Below, piece by piece: positions 7,839 through 17,066 of a stretch of 64,000 nucleotides of DNA (the first letter of the stretch is position 1; each line of letters starts with the position of its first letter). Made by a program: the position numbers and the translations under genes. The notes below the pieces were generated by a model. The model worked only from the letters and a program-made list of their open reading frames with translations. It had not been told where the DNA came from and did no database searches. Origin of the DNA: Streptococcus parasanguinis (GTDB lineage Bacteria > Bacillota > Bacilli > Lactobacillales > Streptococcaceae); NCBI RefSeq assembly GCF_019929185.1, contig NZ_JAHZPC010000005.1, positions 62,001-126,000 of the forward strand, in the 5' to 3' direction.

Positions 7839-8604
7839 TTTTTGTGATATAAAGGGCAAACATCGGTGTAGCTGCGTAGTTGAGTTCTTCTTCTCGGCTC
7901 CAAATTTTTGGTCCAAATTCGGTGTCAACTGTTGCTTCGACCTCTTCAAATTGATTCAAAAACTCCAGATCCCATCCAGGACGAAGGCGCTTGGTTAGTG
8001 GCAATTGGCGGGCGATTTCTTCAATCAAGGCCTCATCGACCCCTTCGCCGTGCCAGTAATCTTCTAACTGTTCGCTGGAAACGATCTTGAGATTGTTCTC
8101 AAATTGTAAACGAATAGCAGGATCGTTGAGATAAGAGTACCAGTTGGCATCATAAATGAGGAGTTGTCCGCCAGGTCTAAGAGCGCGTAGCCAGGACTTA
8201 TAAGCTTTCTCGGGCTTTTCTAAATTCCACGTAACATTGCGCATCATAATGACGTCAAAAGATTCTGGCTCAAAGTCCAACTCCTGGGCATTCATTTGTA
8301 GATAGCGGACAGTATCTGGTGTTTCTCCGCCATATTTGAGGAGATTCTCCTGCGCAATCTCTAGCATATTTTCTGAAGCGTCAATTGCAGTGACCTTGGT
8401 ATAACCCATTTGTTTTAAGACAATCGGGAAAAATCCGGGTCCTGTACCGATATCTAAGATGGAAATCGTTCGCTCTTTTGGTAGCCAACGGATGAGTTCA
8501 TACTTCCATTTTTCAATCTGAACACTTTCGATTTCTTTTTTATTTTTCTGGGAATAGCCCTGATAGCGTTTATCCCAGTACTGTTGGATAGTCTTATATA
8601 ACAC
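7831..8604 (-). CDS. Class I SAM-dependent methyltransferase
   Basis: A 257-residue protein with the SAM-binding motif I ILDIGTGPGFFPIVL near residue 50, an acidic end of strand beta-2 (VTAIDAS), and LRPGGQLLIYDANW typical of UbiE/small-molecule methyltransferases. The substrate is not evident. Translation starts at a GTG (8604) with AAGAGG a few bases upstream. It converges on the nickel importer operon, with a repeat element between; methyltransferases of this type sit beside metal-uptake genes in several Firmicutes, but a link here is only inference. The stop codon falls inside a hairpin. Confidence 0.75.
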   Translation of the reverse strand: MLYKTIQQYWDKRYQGYSQKNKKEIESVQIEKWKYELIRWLPKERTISILDIGTGPGFFPIVLKQMGYTKVTAIDASENMLEIAQENLLKYGGETPDTVRYLQMNAQELDFEPESFDVIMMRNVTWNLEKPEKAYKSWLRALRPGGQLLIYDANWYSYLNDPAIRLQFENNLKIVSSEQLEDYWHGEGVDEALIEEIARQLPLTKRLRPGWDLEFLNQFEEVEATVDTEFGPKIWSREEELNYAATPMFALYITKRS

Positions 8605-8721
8605 GGTAACCTCTTTTTCTATTTCGTGAAATTTCTTGTAACATTATACTATAGATCGAATCCAAGATCAAAGAAGAATCAGAACTTCCCCAGCTCAAAG
8701 CTTTTCCAAGCGTCTAAAAAA

Positions 8722-8730
8722 TGGTATAAT
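8722..8730 (+). promoter_or_regulatory. Extended -10 promoter for ebfC
   Basis: TGGTATAAT, an extended -10 element, lies 40 bases before the ebfC start codon. No good -35 is visible, which is usual for extended -10 promoters. Confidence 0.55.
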
Positions 8731-8769
8731 GAACTGTAAATTTCAGAAGTTGGAAGGAATGTCATTACT

Positions 8770-9069
8770 ATGATGAATATGCAAAATATGATGAAGCAAG
8801 CTCAAAAATTGCAAAAGCAAATGGAGCAAAGCCAAGCAGAATTAGCTGCAACTCAATTTGTAGGGAAATCTGCTCAGGACTTGGTTGTTGCAACCCTGAC
8901 AGGCGATAAGAAGGTCGTTTCCATCGATTTCAACGCCGCAGTGGTTGACCCAGAAGATACAGAAACGCTTTCTGATATGACAGTGCAAGCCATCAATGCT
9001 GCCATTGAAGAAATTGATGCTGCAACCAAGAAAAAACTCGGTGCGTTCGCAGGGAAATTGCCATTTTAA
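8770..9069 (+). CDS. ebfC: YbaB/EbfC nucleoid-associated protein
   Basis: A 99-residue protein with the methionine-rich N-terminal helix [20 protein letters not shown] and the C-terminal segment [17 protein letters not shown] of the YbaB/EbfC family. Members form dimers shaped like tweezers that bind DNA, often encoded beside recR or dnaX; neither is next to it here. GGAAGGA about 12 bases upstream serves as ribosome-binding site. A second-family repeat follows directly and its first hairpin probably ends the transcript. Confidence 0.92.
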   Translation: MMNMQNMMKQAQKLQKQMEQSQAELAATQFVGKSAQDLVVATLTGDKKVVSIDFNAAVVDPEDTETLSDMTVQAINAAIEEIDAATKKKLGAFAGKLPF

Positions 9070-9096
9070 GCAAAGAAAGTTTTCATCAACTAAAAA

Positions 9097-9272
9097 GAGG
9101 CTGGGACAAAAGTCCTAGCCTCTTAATTGTTTTTGGATTGTCGAGCAAGACGCAGTGGTTGAGTGGGCTCTACTACGCCGATTTCATCAGCTTTTACAGC
9201 CCGACTCAACTGTGCGGAGGTGAGACGACGAAATCGAATTCTAACGAATTACCGATTTCTGTCCCACTCTCT
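9097..9272 (+). repeat. Second-family intergenic repeat, copy A
   Basis: A 176-bp unit with outer inverted ends GAGGCTGGGACA and TGTCCCACTCTC. The first 35 bases also fold as a terminator-like hairpin (GAGGCTgGGAC/GTCCTAGCCTC). The centre contains CAGTGGTTGAGTGGGC and ACTCAACTGTGCGG segments shared with copies at 39371 and 50369. It fills most of the ebfC-exonuclease gap. Confidence 0.88.
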
Positions 9273-9276
9273 CTTT

Positions 9277-9870
9277 TTATTCATCAAAAAATCCAGATAA
9301 GTCCAAGCTTCCAAAGGGTTTGGTGGAGAATTCCTCTTGCTCTTCAAGGAGGGTACGGCCTTGATCAAATTCGAGGAATTGTTCGTAAACAAGAGCTGTC
9401 ATGCGGGCGTCTTCTAAGCTATCGTGTGATTTTCCTGCAACTCCCAAAAATTCTGCAACGGTGTGGAGTTGGAGATTTTTAATGCCATGAAGGTCAGATG
9501 GACGACGTTCGAAGGCTTCGTCAAAGACATCGACAGCGTACTGCTCTTCTAAATCTAAGCCATTTTCAAGTAGAATGGGAAGGTCGCTCTTTTTGGCATT
9601 GTATCCGATCAAGGGCCGGTCTCCAACGAAGGTCTTGAATTCGATGAGGACATGTTCTAGTTGTGGGGCATTTTGGATCTTGTCCTGTGTAATGCCAGTC
9701 AGGCCGTTAATAAAGCTTTTTAGAGGCTTATCGGTGTAGACGTAGGAGTCGTAGTGATCGACTTCTTTACCGTTCGTAAAACGTACGGCAGACACCTGGA
9801 TGATCTGATAGGCGCCTTCGTATTGGTTAAATTCGAGATCAAAGGCGATATAATCTTCTAATGCTTTCAT
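9277..9870 (-). CDS. DEDD-type 3'-5' exonuclease (DnaQ/EXOIII family)
   Basis: A 197-residue protein with ExoI motif FDLEFN (Asp and Glu, residues 10-14), ExoII around LIGYNAKKSDLPIL, and ExoIII HDSLEDARMTALVY near residue 155, giving the DEDDh catalytic set. It is the length of stand-alone epsilon-like exonucleases, which trim 3' ends of DNA or RNA. Codons begin at an ATG at 9870 with GGAGATT upstream. It lies just downstream of rocS on the same strand, separated by 53 bases, so the two may be cotranscribed. Confidence 0.88.
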   Translation of the reverse strand: MKALEDYIAFDLEFNQYEGAYQIIQVSAVRFTNGKEVDHYDSYVYTDKPLKSFINGLTGITQDKIQNAPQLEHVLIEFKTFVGDRPLIGYNAKKSDLPILLENGLDLEEQYAVDVFDEAFERRPSDLHGIKNLQLHTVAEFLGVAGKSHDSLEDARMTALVYEQFLEFDQGRTLLEEQEEFSTKPFGSLDLSGFFDE

Positions 9871-9923
9871 GGGAAATCTCCTGTGGTAGAAAAGAAAAGG
9901 GACTGGTAGGATCCAGCCCCGGA

Positions 9924-10418
9924 TTATCGACGGAAAACGCGTGCCCAGAAACCTTTGCTTTCTTGCTCTTGAACTTTTTCGTTGGCTTGTTCGAGTTCAA
10001 GTTTCAAGGTATCGCGGTCGTTCATTGCTTGTAAAGTCAATTGTTGTTGTTGGTCCAATTGCTTGTCTTTTTCAGCAATTTGAACGTCTTTCACGCGCAA
10101 CTGTTCATCTTTCTTAGCGAGTTGCTCGTCTTTGGCTTTGAGTTGCTCGTAAAGACGGACGATTTCAGCATTTTTTTCATCCACTAAAATTTCCATCAAT
10201 TCGCGTTGCTTCACATCATCGCTGACTGGCTCATCTTCAAAAATAGTTTTTTTGTAGATTTCTTCGAGCTTGATCAAGCCACTACGGGTTACAACGGTAA
10301 CCCCTTTTTCGTTTTTTTGTGTATCTTCTGGAGCCAGCGCCTTGACACGGTTATTGACCGCCTGGCGGCTGACTCCTAAAATTTCAGCAATTTCGCTGAC
10401 AGTTTTTTCAATCGCCAT
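9924..10418 (-). CDS. rocS: Chromosome segregation regulator RocS
   Basis: A 164-residue protein with an N-terminal helix-turn-helix (TVSEIAEILGVSRQAVNNRV, residues 6-25), a long coiled coil of repeated KDEQL/KDVQI heptads (about 80-150) and a short amphipathic C-terminal helix ending GFWARVFRR. This is the layout of pneumococcal RocS (DUF536), which binds DNA and the membrane and links chromosome segregation to the capsule and division machinery. The coiled coil is repetitive at the DNA level too. It is followed on the same strand by an exonuclease gene. Confidence 0.85.
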   Translation of the reverse strand: MAIEKTVSEIAEILGVSRQAVNNRVKALAPEDTQKNEKGVTVVTRSGLIKLEEIYKKTIFEDEPVSDDVKQRELMEILVDEKNAEIVRLYEQLKAKDEQLAKKDEQLRVKDVQIAEKDKQLDQQQQLTLQAMNDRDTLKLELEQANEKVQEQESKGFWARVFRR

Positions 10419-10522
10419 AACTTCCTCTAATATCTTTTTCTATGAAATACTCTATTAGATAGTAACATAAGTAGGCTAAGCTGTCAAATGAAGCCGAGTA
10501 AGGGCAAGCCTTGAGACCACGA

Positions 10523-12811
10523 TTAGCGGGCCTCTGTCATTTCAGGAAGATGGAGGCTGGATTGTGCTAAGTCAATGGTGAGTTGGTAATCGGTTTGATC
10601 ACGGACAGTGATCTCGAAGTCGGTTGTGTAAAGGACCAGGCGAAGGGTCGCTCCTTTTTCGAGCTTGTAGATGGTTGGTTGGAGATCAAAGTCAAATTCC
10701 ATCCACTCGCCTGGCGTCACGGTCTCAATCTCTAAGAGATCATGACGATTTTGGAGGTTGAGATAACCTTTCGAAATGACTCGTTGGCCAGCTTCTTTGA
10801 AAGGCAACTCGGTCAAATTGTCTAGCATATGGTAGCGACCGTTATCCAGTGTACGGACCGATAAGACTGCAGGATAGGGTTGGAGGTACTTCTTGCTTCC
10901 AAGCTCTAAGAGTTGTGCTGAAAGCAGGCCTTTATTGGTGCTGGAGTGAAGTCGCAGGTGAAGGCGAGCTTTCCCGTTGAGGTGTAGGTCTTCTTCGATT
11001 GGCAGGTCAATGGTCACCTGTTGCGCCTTATCCTGGTAGAGGTCCGTTAAGAAGGTCGGATAAGCCTTTCCATAGCGCTCGTAATCTTTTGTCTCGTAGC
11101 GGTTTTGGATGACTTTTTCGTCATCTCCCAGGGAGAAGGTTCGCTGACTTGTTTGGTTGCCAAAATCATCCAAGGAAGTCCAACTTTGTTCTCCTGTATT
11201 GTCCTGCCAGATGACAGTAGGCAATTCATAGCTTGAATCGTAGCCCAGCAATTTTTTAGAGAGGAGGGCGTTCATGCTTTCGCGGAAGTCAATGGATTGC
11301 CAGTTGTTGAGATAGACATGGGCACCATTGTGATAGAAGAGGTGTTTCTTGATGCTTGTTGGAAGAGCCTGGAACATATTAAAGACGTGAAGAGGTTTCA
11401 CGTTCCAGTCTTGCGAACCATGAGTGAAGACCACCTCAGCCTTCACCTGATCAGCATGTAAGAGATAATTGCGGTCGTGCCAGAATTGATTGTAGTCTCC
11501 AGAAGCGCGGTCCAGCTCTTTTTTCACGATGTCTAGATCGGCTTGGTGGGCTGCATTATGGTGCAAATAGTCTCCACCTAGAAGGTTGCGCGAGTAGGTC
11601 AATTCGGCAAGGGAATCGAAATCTTCACCTGGATAGCCACCAGGACTTGTCACGAGGCCGTTTTCGCGGTAGTAGTTGTACCAAGAAGAGATCCCAGCCT
11701 CTGCAATGATGACTTCAAGACCGTCCACACCTGTGGTCGCAAGGCCGTTAGACATGGTTCCAAGGTAAGAGATCCCGGTGGTTGCGACCTTTCCATTAGA
11801 CCAATCAGCTTTGACTTGGCGTTTGCGTGTGTGATCTGTAAAGGCCCGGCAACGGCCATTGAGCCAGTCGATAACGTTCTTGTAGGCTTCGATTTGTTGG
11901 TAATTTCCATTGGTCATCAAGCCTTGCGAATCTTTTGTCCCCACTCCAGATACGTAGAGATTAGCGTAGCCGCGTGGAAGGAGGTAGTCGTTGAGGGTAT
12001 AGCTGGAATTGATATGGGTGAGAGTTTCTTCAGCTTCATCGACTAGCTCAGCTGAACCGACAGGATCCACCAATTCTAATTGAGGTACTTCTACTTGAAT
12101 GGTATGAGGTTCTTTGACCTCGAGGTCGACATTCATATTGTAGAGGGCCTTGTCGCTGGCCTTATCGTTGGTCCCTTGGTGATAAGGACTTGCGGTCATA
12201 ACAGCTGGAATCTTGCCTTCATAGCGAGGACGGATAATGCTGACCTTGACCAAGTCTGGCAGACCATCTTTGTCGGTATCGACCCGACTTTCCACATAGA
12301 CGACCTCGCGGATGGCATCATGGCTCGTAAAGGTTGCGAGGCTCTTGCCGTTAAAATAGTGATACTGGTTATCTTCAGGAATCAAGCCATCGCTGACCAA
12401 CTGATCGATGAGTAAATTTCCTTTTACTGTTCGAGTATTGAGAAGGTGATAGAGGTTTTCTACCAAGTTTCCATACTCAATCGGAAATTGGACTTCTTTC
12501 AAGAAGCTATCCGTATCTTCAAAATCAATAAAATAGCGGAAACCGAGTAATTGGAGGGCTACTGTGTAAAAAATGTTCGGAGACCATTCGCAGTCAGATT
12601 GGATATACGTTAAAAAGTCTGTTTTAGAATCCACCACTAGGTTAGAGAGGGGATAATCTGTATCTTTATAGGTGAAGTAAACCTTGCGGACAAACCATTC
12701 AAACAGTTCTTTTTCTGGGAGGTGGGTGGGAAGGTCAAACCCAATTTCTTTTAGTTCCTTAAGAATGTCTTTTTGGTCAACAGATAGATAGCTATATTGA
12801 TTGTATTTCAT
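10523..12811 (-). CDS. pepX: Xaa-Pro dipeptidyl-peptidase PepX
   Basis: A 762-residue S15 serine peptidase that removes X-Pro dipeptides from peptide N-termini, important in using casein- or saliva-derived peptides. Catalytic serine is in [13 protein letters not shown] near residue 345, with the acid in [10 protein letters not shown] and the histidine in HNGAHVY, in the expected order. The N-terminal helical dimerisation domain and C-terminal jelly-roll are both present and length is normal. No signal peptide, so it is cytoplasmic. It is divergent from the DUF308 gene. Confidence 0.96.
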   Translation of the reverse strand: MKYNQYSYLSVDQKDILKELKEIGFDLPTHLPEKELFEWFVRKVYFTYKDTDYPLSNLVVDSKTDFLTYIQSDCEWSPNIFYTVALQLLGFRYFIDFEDTDSFLKEVQFPIEYGNLVENLYHLLNTRTVKGNLLIDQLVSDGLIPEDNQYHYFNGKSLATFTSHDAIREVVYVESRVDTDKDGLPDLVKVSIIRPRYEGKIPAVMTASPYHQGTNDKASDKALYNMNVDLEVKEPHTIQVEVPQLELVDPVGSAELVDEAEETLTHINSSYTLNDYLLPRGYANLYVSGVGTKDSQGLMTNGNYQQIEAYKNVIDWLNGRCRAFTDHTRKRQVKADWSNGKVATTGISYLGTMSNGLATTGVDGLEVIIAEAGISSWYNYYRENGLVTSPGGYPGEDFDSLAELTYSRNLLGGDYLHHNAAHQADLDIVKKELDRASGDYNQFWHDRNYLLHADQVKAEVVFTHGSQDWNVKPLHVFNMFQALPTSIKKHLFYHNGAHVYLNNWQSIDFRESMNALLSKKLLGYDSSYELPTVIWQDNTGEQSWTSLDDFGNQTSQRTFSLGDDEKVIQNRYETKDYERYGKAYPTFLTDLYQDKAQQVTIDLPIEEDLHLNGKARLHLRLHSSTNKGLLSAQLLELGSKKYLQPYPAVLSVRTLDNGRYHMLDNLTELPFKEAGQRVISKGYLNLQNRHDLLEIETVTPGEWMEFDFDLQPTIYKLEKGATLRLVLYTTDFEITVRDQTDYQLTIDLAQSSLHLPEMTEAR

Positions 12812-12912
12812 AGACTGCTCCTTTTATCAGTTTCTTTTTTCTTTACTTCTTATATTATACTTGATAAAATAGTATTTGTCTAAAGACTTTTCGTCTATAA
12901 GGAGAAGGAATA

Positions 12913-14190
12913 TTGAAAAAAATATCTTTTGAACAAGTTGCAAGAAGACGGACCTTATTGTTTGGGGTTCTTGCCGTCATTTTTGGGATTCTCATTTTTC
13001 GAAACGGCGTTGGTTTCACCAAATTTTCCTTGGATCTATTAGCCATTTACTTTTTAGTTGATGGACTAGGAAGCTTTCTTCTTCGCTTTTTGTTACGTAG
13101 CAAGTCTATTTCCTATAGCCACTCTATTTGGTTTATTTTTCTTTCACTTGCGTTGATCTGGTTGAATCGACTGAGTAGTCTGCCCGTAAACTTAGTTGTG
13201 ATTTGTTTAGGGGCATATCAGTTGGGGAGTGCCATTGTCTATGGGATCACATTTTGGCTTTATAAGGCCAATCGGGTAAAAGGAGGCTGGCTCTATTTAT
13301 GGGATGCGCTTTTAAACGGTGGGCTTGGTCTAGCAACTGTCTTGGAACCTGGTTCAGATGGGCACTTCCAATTTATCCTCTTGGGGGCTTATCTGGTCTT
13401 GTTGGGGATTTCTAATATTCGAGATGGTATTTTATTTGACAAAGACCAACAAGGCCAAGAGTTAAAACGTCGCTTTCGTATTAGCCTACCGGTTATCTTT
13501 GCAGCCTTTATCCCTGCTAAGGAGTTAAAACGGTTTAACCAGTTTCTTCAAAAAGGGAGCTCGGCGGGACACACAGGCCCTTATCGATTGGTGAAAAAAG
13601 AAGAAGAGGCAAGGGAATTAGAAATTTTGGTTCATACTTCTGACAGCAACTTATTTGGAGCGATTGGGCATGTAGATATTTGTTATCAGGGGAAGGTCAT
13701 TTCTTACGGAAGTTACGATCCCTTTTCAGAGCGTCTATTTGGGACGATTGGGGATGGCGTACTGTTTAAAGTGGATAAGGAACCATACATCGAACTATGT
13801 AAAAAAGAGAGTCAAAAGACGCTGTTTGGCTACAGCCTATCCCTTACCGAAGAAGAGAATCAGGCAGTAGAGAAGCGTCTAGCTGAAATTGATCAGTTGT
13901 TAGAACCTTGGGATCCACCTAGGAGGTTACTGGAAGACGGTCAGCCGACCTACGCTTACAAATTGAAATATGATTTAGGGGCTGAGCTATATAAATTTAC
14001 TTCTTCGCGTTTTAAATCTTACTTTGTTCTGTCTACTAATTGCTGCCTGTTAGCAGATTCCATTGTGGGACAGGCAGGAACGGCTGTATTAGATGTGCGT
14101 GGAGTGATTGCACCAGGGACCTATCAGGATTACTTAGAATACGAATTTGAAGCTCCAAACGGGCGGGTCCATACACGAACAGTATACTAA
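12913..14190 (+). CDS. DUF308 membrane protein with probable permuted papain-like C-terminal domain
   Basis: A 425-residue protein. Residues 12-190 hold about six membrane helices in the HdeD/DUF308 pattern. From residue 230 on is a soluble domain with GAIGHVDICYQG (His near 252) followed by STNCCLLADSIVG (Cys near 375) and a late GTYQDYLEYEF. A His-before-Cys order with an NC motif is typical of circularly permuted papain/NlpC-like folds such as DUF4105, so a peptidase or acyl-hydrolase activity is possible but inferred. Start codon is TTG at 12913 with AAGGAG at 12899-12904. Which side of the membrane the domain faces is not certain. Confidence 0.7.
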   Translation: MKKISFEQVARRRTLLFGVLAVIFGILIFRNGVGFTKFSLDLLAIYFLVDGLGSFLLRFLLRSKSISYSHSIWFIFLSLALIWLNRLSSLPVNLVVICLGAYQLGSAIVYGITFWLYKANRVKGGWLYLWDALLNGGLGLATVLEPGSDGHFQFILLGAYLVLLGISNIRDGILFDKDQQGQELKRRFRISLPVIFAAFIPAKELKRFNQFLQKGSSAGHTGPYRLVKKEEEARELEILVHTSDSNLFGAIGHVDICYQGKVISYGSYDPFSERLFGTIGDGVLFKVDKEPYIELCKKESQKTLFGYSLSLTEEENQAVEKRLAEIDQLLEPWDPPRRLLEDGQPTYAYKLKYDLGAELYKFTSSRFKSYFVLSTNCCLLADSIVGQAGTAVLDVRGVIAPGTYQDYLEYEFEAPNGRVHTRTVY

Positions 14191-14194
14191 AAAA

Positions 14195-14236
14195 AGAAAG
14201 ACAGATTTTTATTTTTGAAAAATCTGTCTTTTTTGC
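14195..14236 (+). terminator. Strong intrinsic terminator
   Basis: AAAGACAGATTTTT pairs with AAAAATCTGTCTTT and is followed by TTTTTT. Confidence 0.85.
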
Positions 14237-14296
14237 ACAAGATTTCTTGTAAAAAGCCAGAAAATCTTTTACAATAAAAAGTGCTTGGAGGAAAGT

Positions 14297-15064
14297 ATGA
14301 CAGCAAATCAGATCGTAAGAGTGATCCCAGTCTTGAAAGTGAATAACCGAAATGTCAATCAACGCTTTTATGAAGAGACATTGGGAATGAAAGTATTAGT
14401 GGAAGAAGGAGCTCTCCTGTCTTTAGGAGATGCCTCAAAAGTAGAAAAAATCGTCCTAGAAGAGTCACCGAGTATGCGTTCGCGTAAGGTCGAAGGTCCA
14501 AAGAAATTGGGTCGCATCGTGGTGAAAGTGGCACAAGCTCAAGAAATTGATTACTTGTTGGCCCGCCAGCCAGAAACAAGCGCCCTTTACCAAGGAGCTA
14601 ATGGTCGCGCCTTTGAAGTTGTGTCTCCTCAAGGAGATACCATTTTCGTGCATGCTGAAGAAAATCTTGAAAGTCTAGAGCCTTTGGAGAAATCGCCTCT
14701 TGTAGAAGCTCCCGAAGATTTCAAAGGTTTGACGAACTTTGATGTGGACTTTCTTGAGGTCAACGTGGCTGATCTTGCTGAGGCTGAGAAGTTCTATAGC
14801 AGCTTGCCAGATCTTGCCCGCTTTATCCATTTGCAAGAAGCTCAAGGAGAAGATCTCCAAGTGGAGAACAAGGTGACTTGGGATTTGAGCATGATCAAGA
14901 TCGAATTGGATCCTTTTGATGTGGAAGTCTTGAAAGAACGCTTGGGAGAAGCTGTCGATTTTGTGCACCGTAAGGGAACTTTCTTGATTGCCAAGGATCC
15001 AAGTCAGATCGAACTCTGGTTTGAAGCCGATCAAGATCAGGTCCATATTTCTTATGAAGCATAA
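14297..15064 (+). CDS. cppA: CppA family protein (VOC-fold)
   Basis: A 255-residue protein made of an N-terminal glyoxalase/VOC-like domain (residues 1-120, IRVIPVLKVNNRNVNQRFYEETLGM-type start split over the helix) and a CppA C-terminal domain (FDVDFLEVNVADLAEAEKFY). CppA was described as a putative C3-degrading proteinase of streptococci, but no protease catalytic residues are visible and the fold suggests otherwise. ATG 14297 was chosen over a TTG at 14285 because GGAGGA at 14287-14292 is correctly spaced. It is followed 16 bases later by a serine-hydrolase gene. Confidence 0.85.
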   Translation: MTANQIVRVIPVLKVNNRNVNQRFYEETLGMKVLVEEGALLSLGDASKVEKIVLEESPSMRSRKVEGPKKLGRIVVKVAQAQEIDYLLARQPETSALYQGANGRAFEVVSPQGDTIFVHAEENLESLEPLEKSPLVEAPEDFKGLTNFDVDFLEVNVADLAEAEKFYSSLPDLARFIHLQEAQGEDLQVENKVTWDLSMIKIELDPFDVEVLKERLGEAVDFVHRKGTFLIAKDPSQIELWFEADQDQVHISYEA

Positions 15065-15080
15065 GAATGGAGTGATGAGC

Positions 15081-16016
15081 GTGAAGGCAATCATCGAAAA
15101 AATTACCGAACAAATCCAAGAAGGCATCTATCCAGGTGCCTCTCTTGCGCTTTACCGCAAGGGTCAGTGGAGTGAGCACTATCTAGGACTTGCGGACCCT
15201 GAAAAAGGAGAGCCAGTAGAGGCTGACCTGGTCTATGATTTGGCCAGTGTCAGTAAGGTCGTCGGAGTCGCTACCATTTGTGCCTTTTTGTACGCGAAAG
15301 GGGAGCTTGCGCTTGATCGCCCCTTTAAAGAGCTTTACCCGCGTTTTGCTCATGAGAAGACGACCATCCGGGAACTCCTGACCCATACTTCAGGACTTGA
15401 TCCTTTTATCCCCAACCGGGATCAATTGGATGCGAGACAATTGAAAGAAGCTCTTGAAAATTTGCAGTTAAAAGAGGACAAGAGTTTTCATTACACCGAT
15501 GTCAATTTTCTTTTGCTGGGCTTTTGGTTAGAAGACAGGTTTCACCAGCCCTTGGATCGTTTATTTGAAGAGCTGATTTTTACACCTTGGAAGATGACGG
15601 AAACACGGTTTGGACCGGTCGAAAAGGCAGTGCCAACGGTTCGTGGGCTTGCTTCTGGAAGTGTCCACGATCCAAAAGCGAGAGTATTGGGTCGTCATGC
15701 GGGAAGTGCTGGACTTTTTTCAACTGTTGCTGATCTAGAGTGCTTCTTAGAGCATTATCTGAAGGAGGATTTTGCGCGTGACTTGTCTCAGAATTTTGCG
15801 CGTGAAGAGGGCAAGACCCGCGCTCTCGGATGGAATCTAGAGGGTGACTGGTTGGATCATACGGGCTATACTGGAACCTTCATCATGTACAATCGCAAGA
15901 GACAGGAAGCTGTGATCTTTTTGTCCAACCGGACCTATGAGAAGGACGAACGGGCCCAATGGATCCTCGACCGCAACTCCTTGATGGATTTGATCAAACA
16001 AGAATTTGAACAATAG
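15081..16016 (+). CDS. Beta-lactamase-family serine hydrolase
   Basis: About 311 residues of the class C beta-lactamase/esterase fold. The SxxK nucleophile motif is SVSK near residue 54, the YxN-type motif is YTDVN near 137, and the third element is DHTGYTG near 256. There is no signal peptide, so it is cytoplasmic and more likely an esterase or peptidase than a resistance enzyme. GTG 15081 is preferred because GGAG at 15069-15072 is 8 bases away; ATG 15075 is an in-frame alternative. It follows cppA closely and both probably share a transcript. Confidence 0.82.
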   Translation: MKAIIEKITEQIQEGIYPGASLALYRKGQWSEHYLGLADPEKGEPVEADLVYDLASVSKVVGVATICAFLYAKGELALDRPFKELYPRFAHEKTTIRELLTHTSGLDPFIPNRDQLDARQLKEALENLQLKEDKSFHYTDVNFLLLGFWLEDRFHQPLDRLFEELIFTPWKMTETRFGPVEKAVPTVRGLASGSVHDPKARVLGRHAGSAGLFSTVADLECFLEHYLKEDFARDLSQNFAREEGKTRALGWNLEGDWLDHTGYTGTFIMYNRKRQEAVIFLSNRTYEKDERAQWILDRNSLMDLIKQEFEQ

Positions 16017-16022
16017 AAATGG

Positions 16023-16052
16023 AAGGCTAGGATGATGGATCCTGGCCTTTTA
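16023..16052 (+). terminator. Intrinsic terminator after the serine hydrolase
   Basis: AAGGCTAGGAT pairs with ATCCTGGCCTT, followed by TTTAC; short T tract. Confidence 0.7.
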
Positions 16053-16181
16053 CGGTCTGTCCGTGAGAAAGAAACTGGTAGGAGATTCATTTTTGAACTC
16101 CGTCTTAGGTTGGATTTCCTTCAAAAGCATCGCTTTTTTGGCTGATTTATATTAAAATAGTAATGACCATAATAGAACGAG

Positions 16182-17066
16182 ATGAATATGAACAAAGAGA
16201 TAGGCGTCGGAAGGGCGCATAGTAAAATTATCTTAATTGGAGAGCATGCGGTGGTCTATGGTTATCCGGCTATTGCCTTGCCACTCCATCATATCGAAGT
16301 GACCTGCCAGATCATCCCGGCAGACAGTCCATGGATTTTGTTTGAAGATGACACCTTGTCCATGGCGGTTTTTGCGTCTCTTGAGCACCTCGGGATTCGC
16401 GAGGCCCGAATTCGCTGCCGGATTCAGTCCATGGTACCGGAAAAACGGGGGATGGGATCGTCTGCGGCGGTGAGTATCGCAGCCATTCGTGCCGTTTTTG
16501 ACTATTATCAAGAGGAGCTGGATGATGAGACCTTAGAAGTCCTGGTCAATCGAGCAGAAACCATTGCCCATATGAATCCAAGTGGGCTCGATGCCAAGAC
16601 CTGTTTGAGCGATCAAGCCATTAAATTCATCCGGAATGTCGGCTTTTACCCGCTGGAGCTGGGTATAAAAGCGAGCTTGGTGATTGCGGATACGGGAATT
16701 CACGGCAATACCCGTGAGGCGATTCAAAAGGTTGAAGCCAGGGGGCAGGAAGTTTTGTCCCATTTCCATGAGATTGGTCAGTTGACCCAGCAGGTGGAAG
16801 AGGCTCTGGAAATGAATGATCTAACGAACCTAGGACAGGCTCTGACTACTTGCCATGAGCACTTGAGAGCCGTGGGTGTCAGCTGTGAAAAAGCAGACCA
16901 TCTGGTCGCCGTTGCCCTTGAAAATGGGGCCTTAGGCGCTAAAATGAGCGGAGGCGGTCTTGGTGGCTGTGTGATTGCCCTCGTCAAGGATTCTCGTGAA
17001 GCAGCAACCATTGCCCATGCATTAGAAAAAGAAGGAGCGCACCATACATGGATCGAAAACCTGTAA
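16182..17066 (+). CDS. mvaK1: Mevalonate kinase
   Basis: A GHMP-family kinase that phosphorylates mevalonate, the first committed step after HMG-CoA reductase. Motif 1 is IILIGEHAVVYGYPAIALPL near residue 15, motif 2 MVPEKRGMGSSAAVSIA near 90, and motif 3 KMSGGGLGGCVIAL near 260. Start at ATG 16182 or the in-frame ATG 16188 is uncertain since the ribosome-binding site is weak. It is the first gene of a four-gene operon with mvaD, mvaK2 and fni, all overlapping by a few bases. Confidence 0.95.
   Translation: MNMNKEIGVGRAHSKIILIGEHAVVYGYPAIALPLHHIEVTCQIIPADSPWILFEDDTLSMAVFASLEHLGIREARIRCRIQSMVPEKRGMGSSAAVSIAAIRAVFDYYQEELDDETLEVLVNRAETIAHMNPSGLDAKTCLSDQAIKFIRNVGFYPLELGIKASLVIADTGIHGNTREAIQKVEARGQEVLSHFHEIGQLTQQVEEALEMNDLTNLGQALTTCHEHLRAVGVSCEKADHLVAVALENGALGAKMSGGGLGGCVIALVKDSREAATIAHALEKEGAHHTWIENL

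Noticed and set aside
9138..9482. 114-codon frame starting inside the second-family repeat
   Set aside because: It runs from the repeat into the antisense of the exonuclease gene; the matching frame at 39268-39504 and the frame-shifted copy at 50369 show it is a by-product of the repeat.
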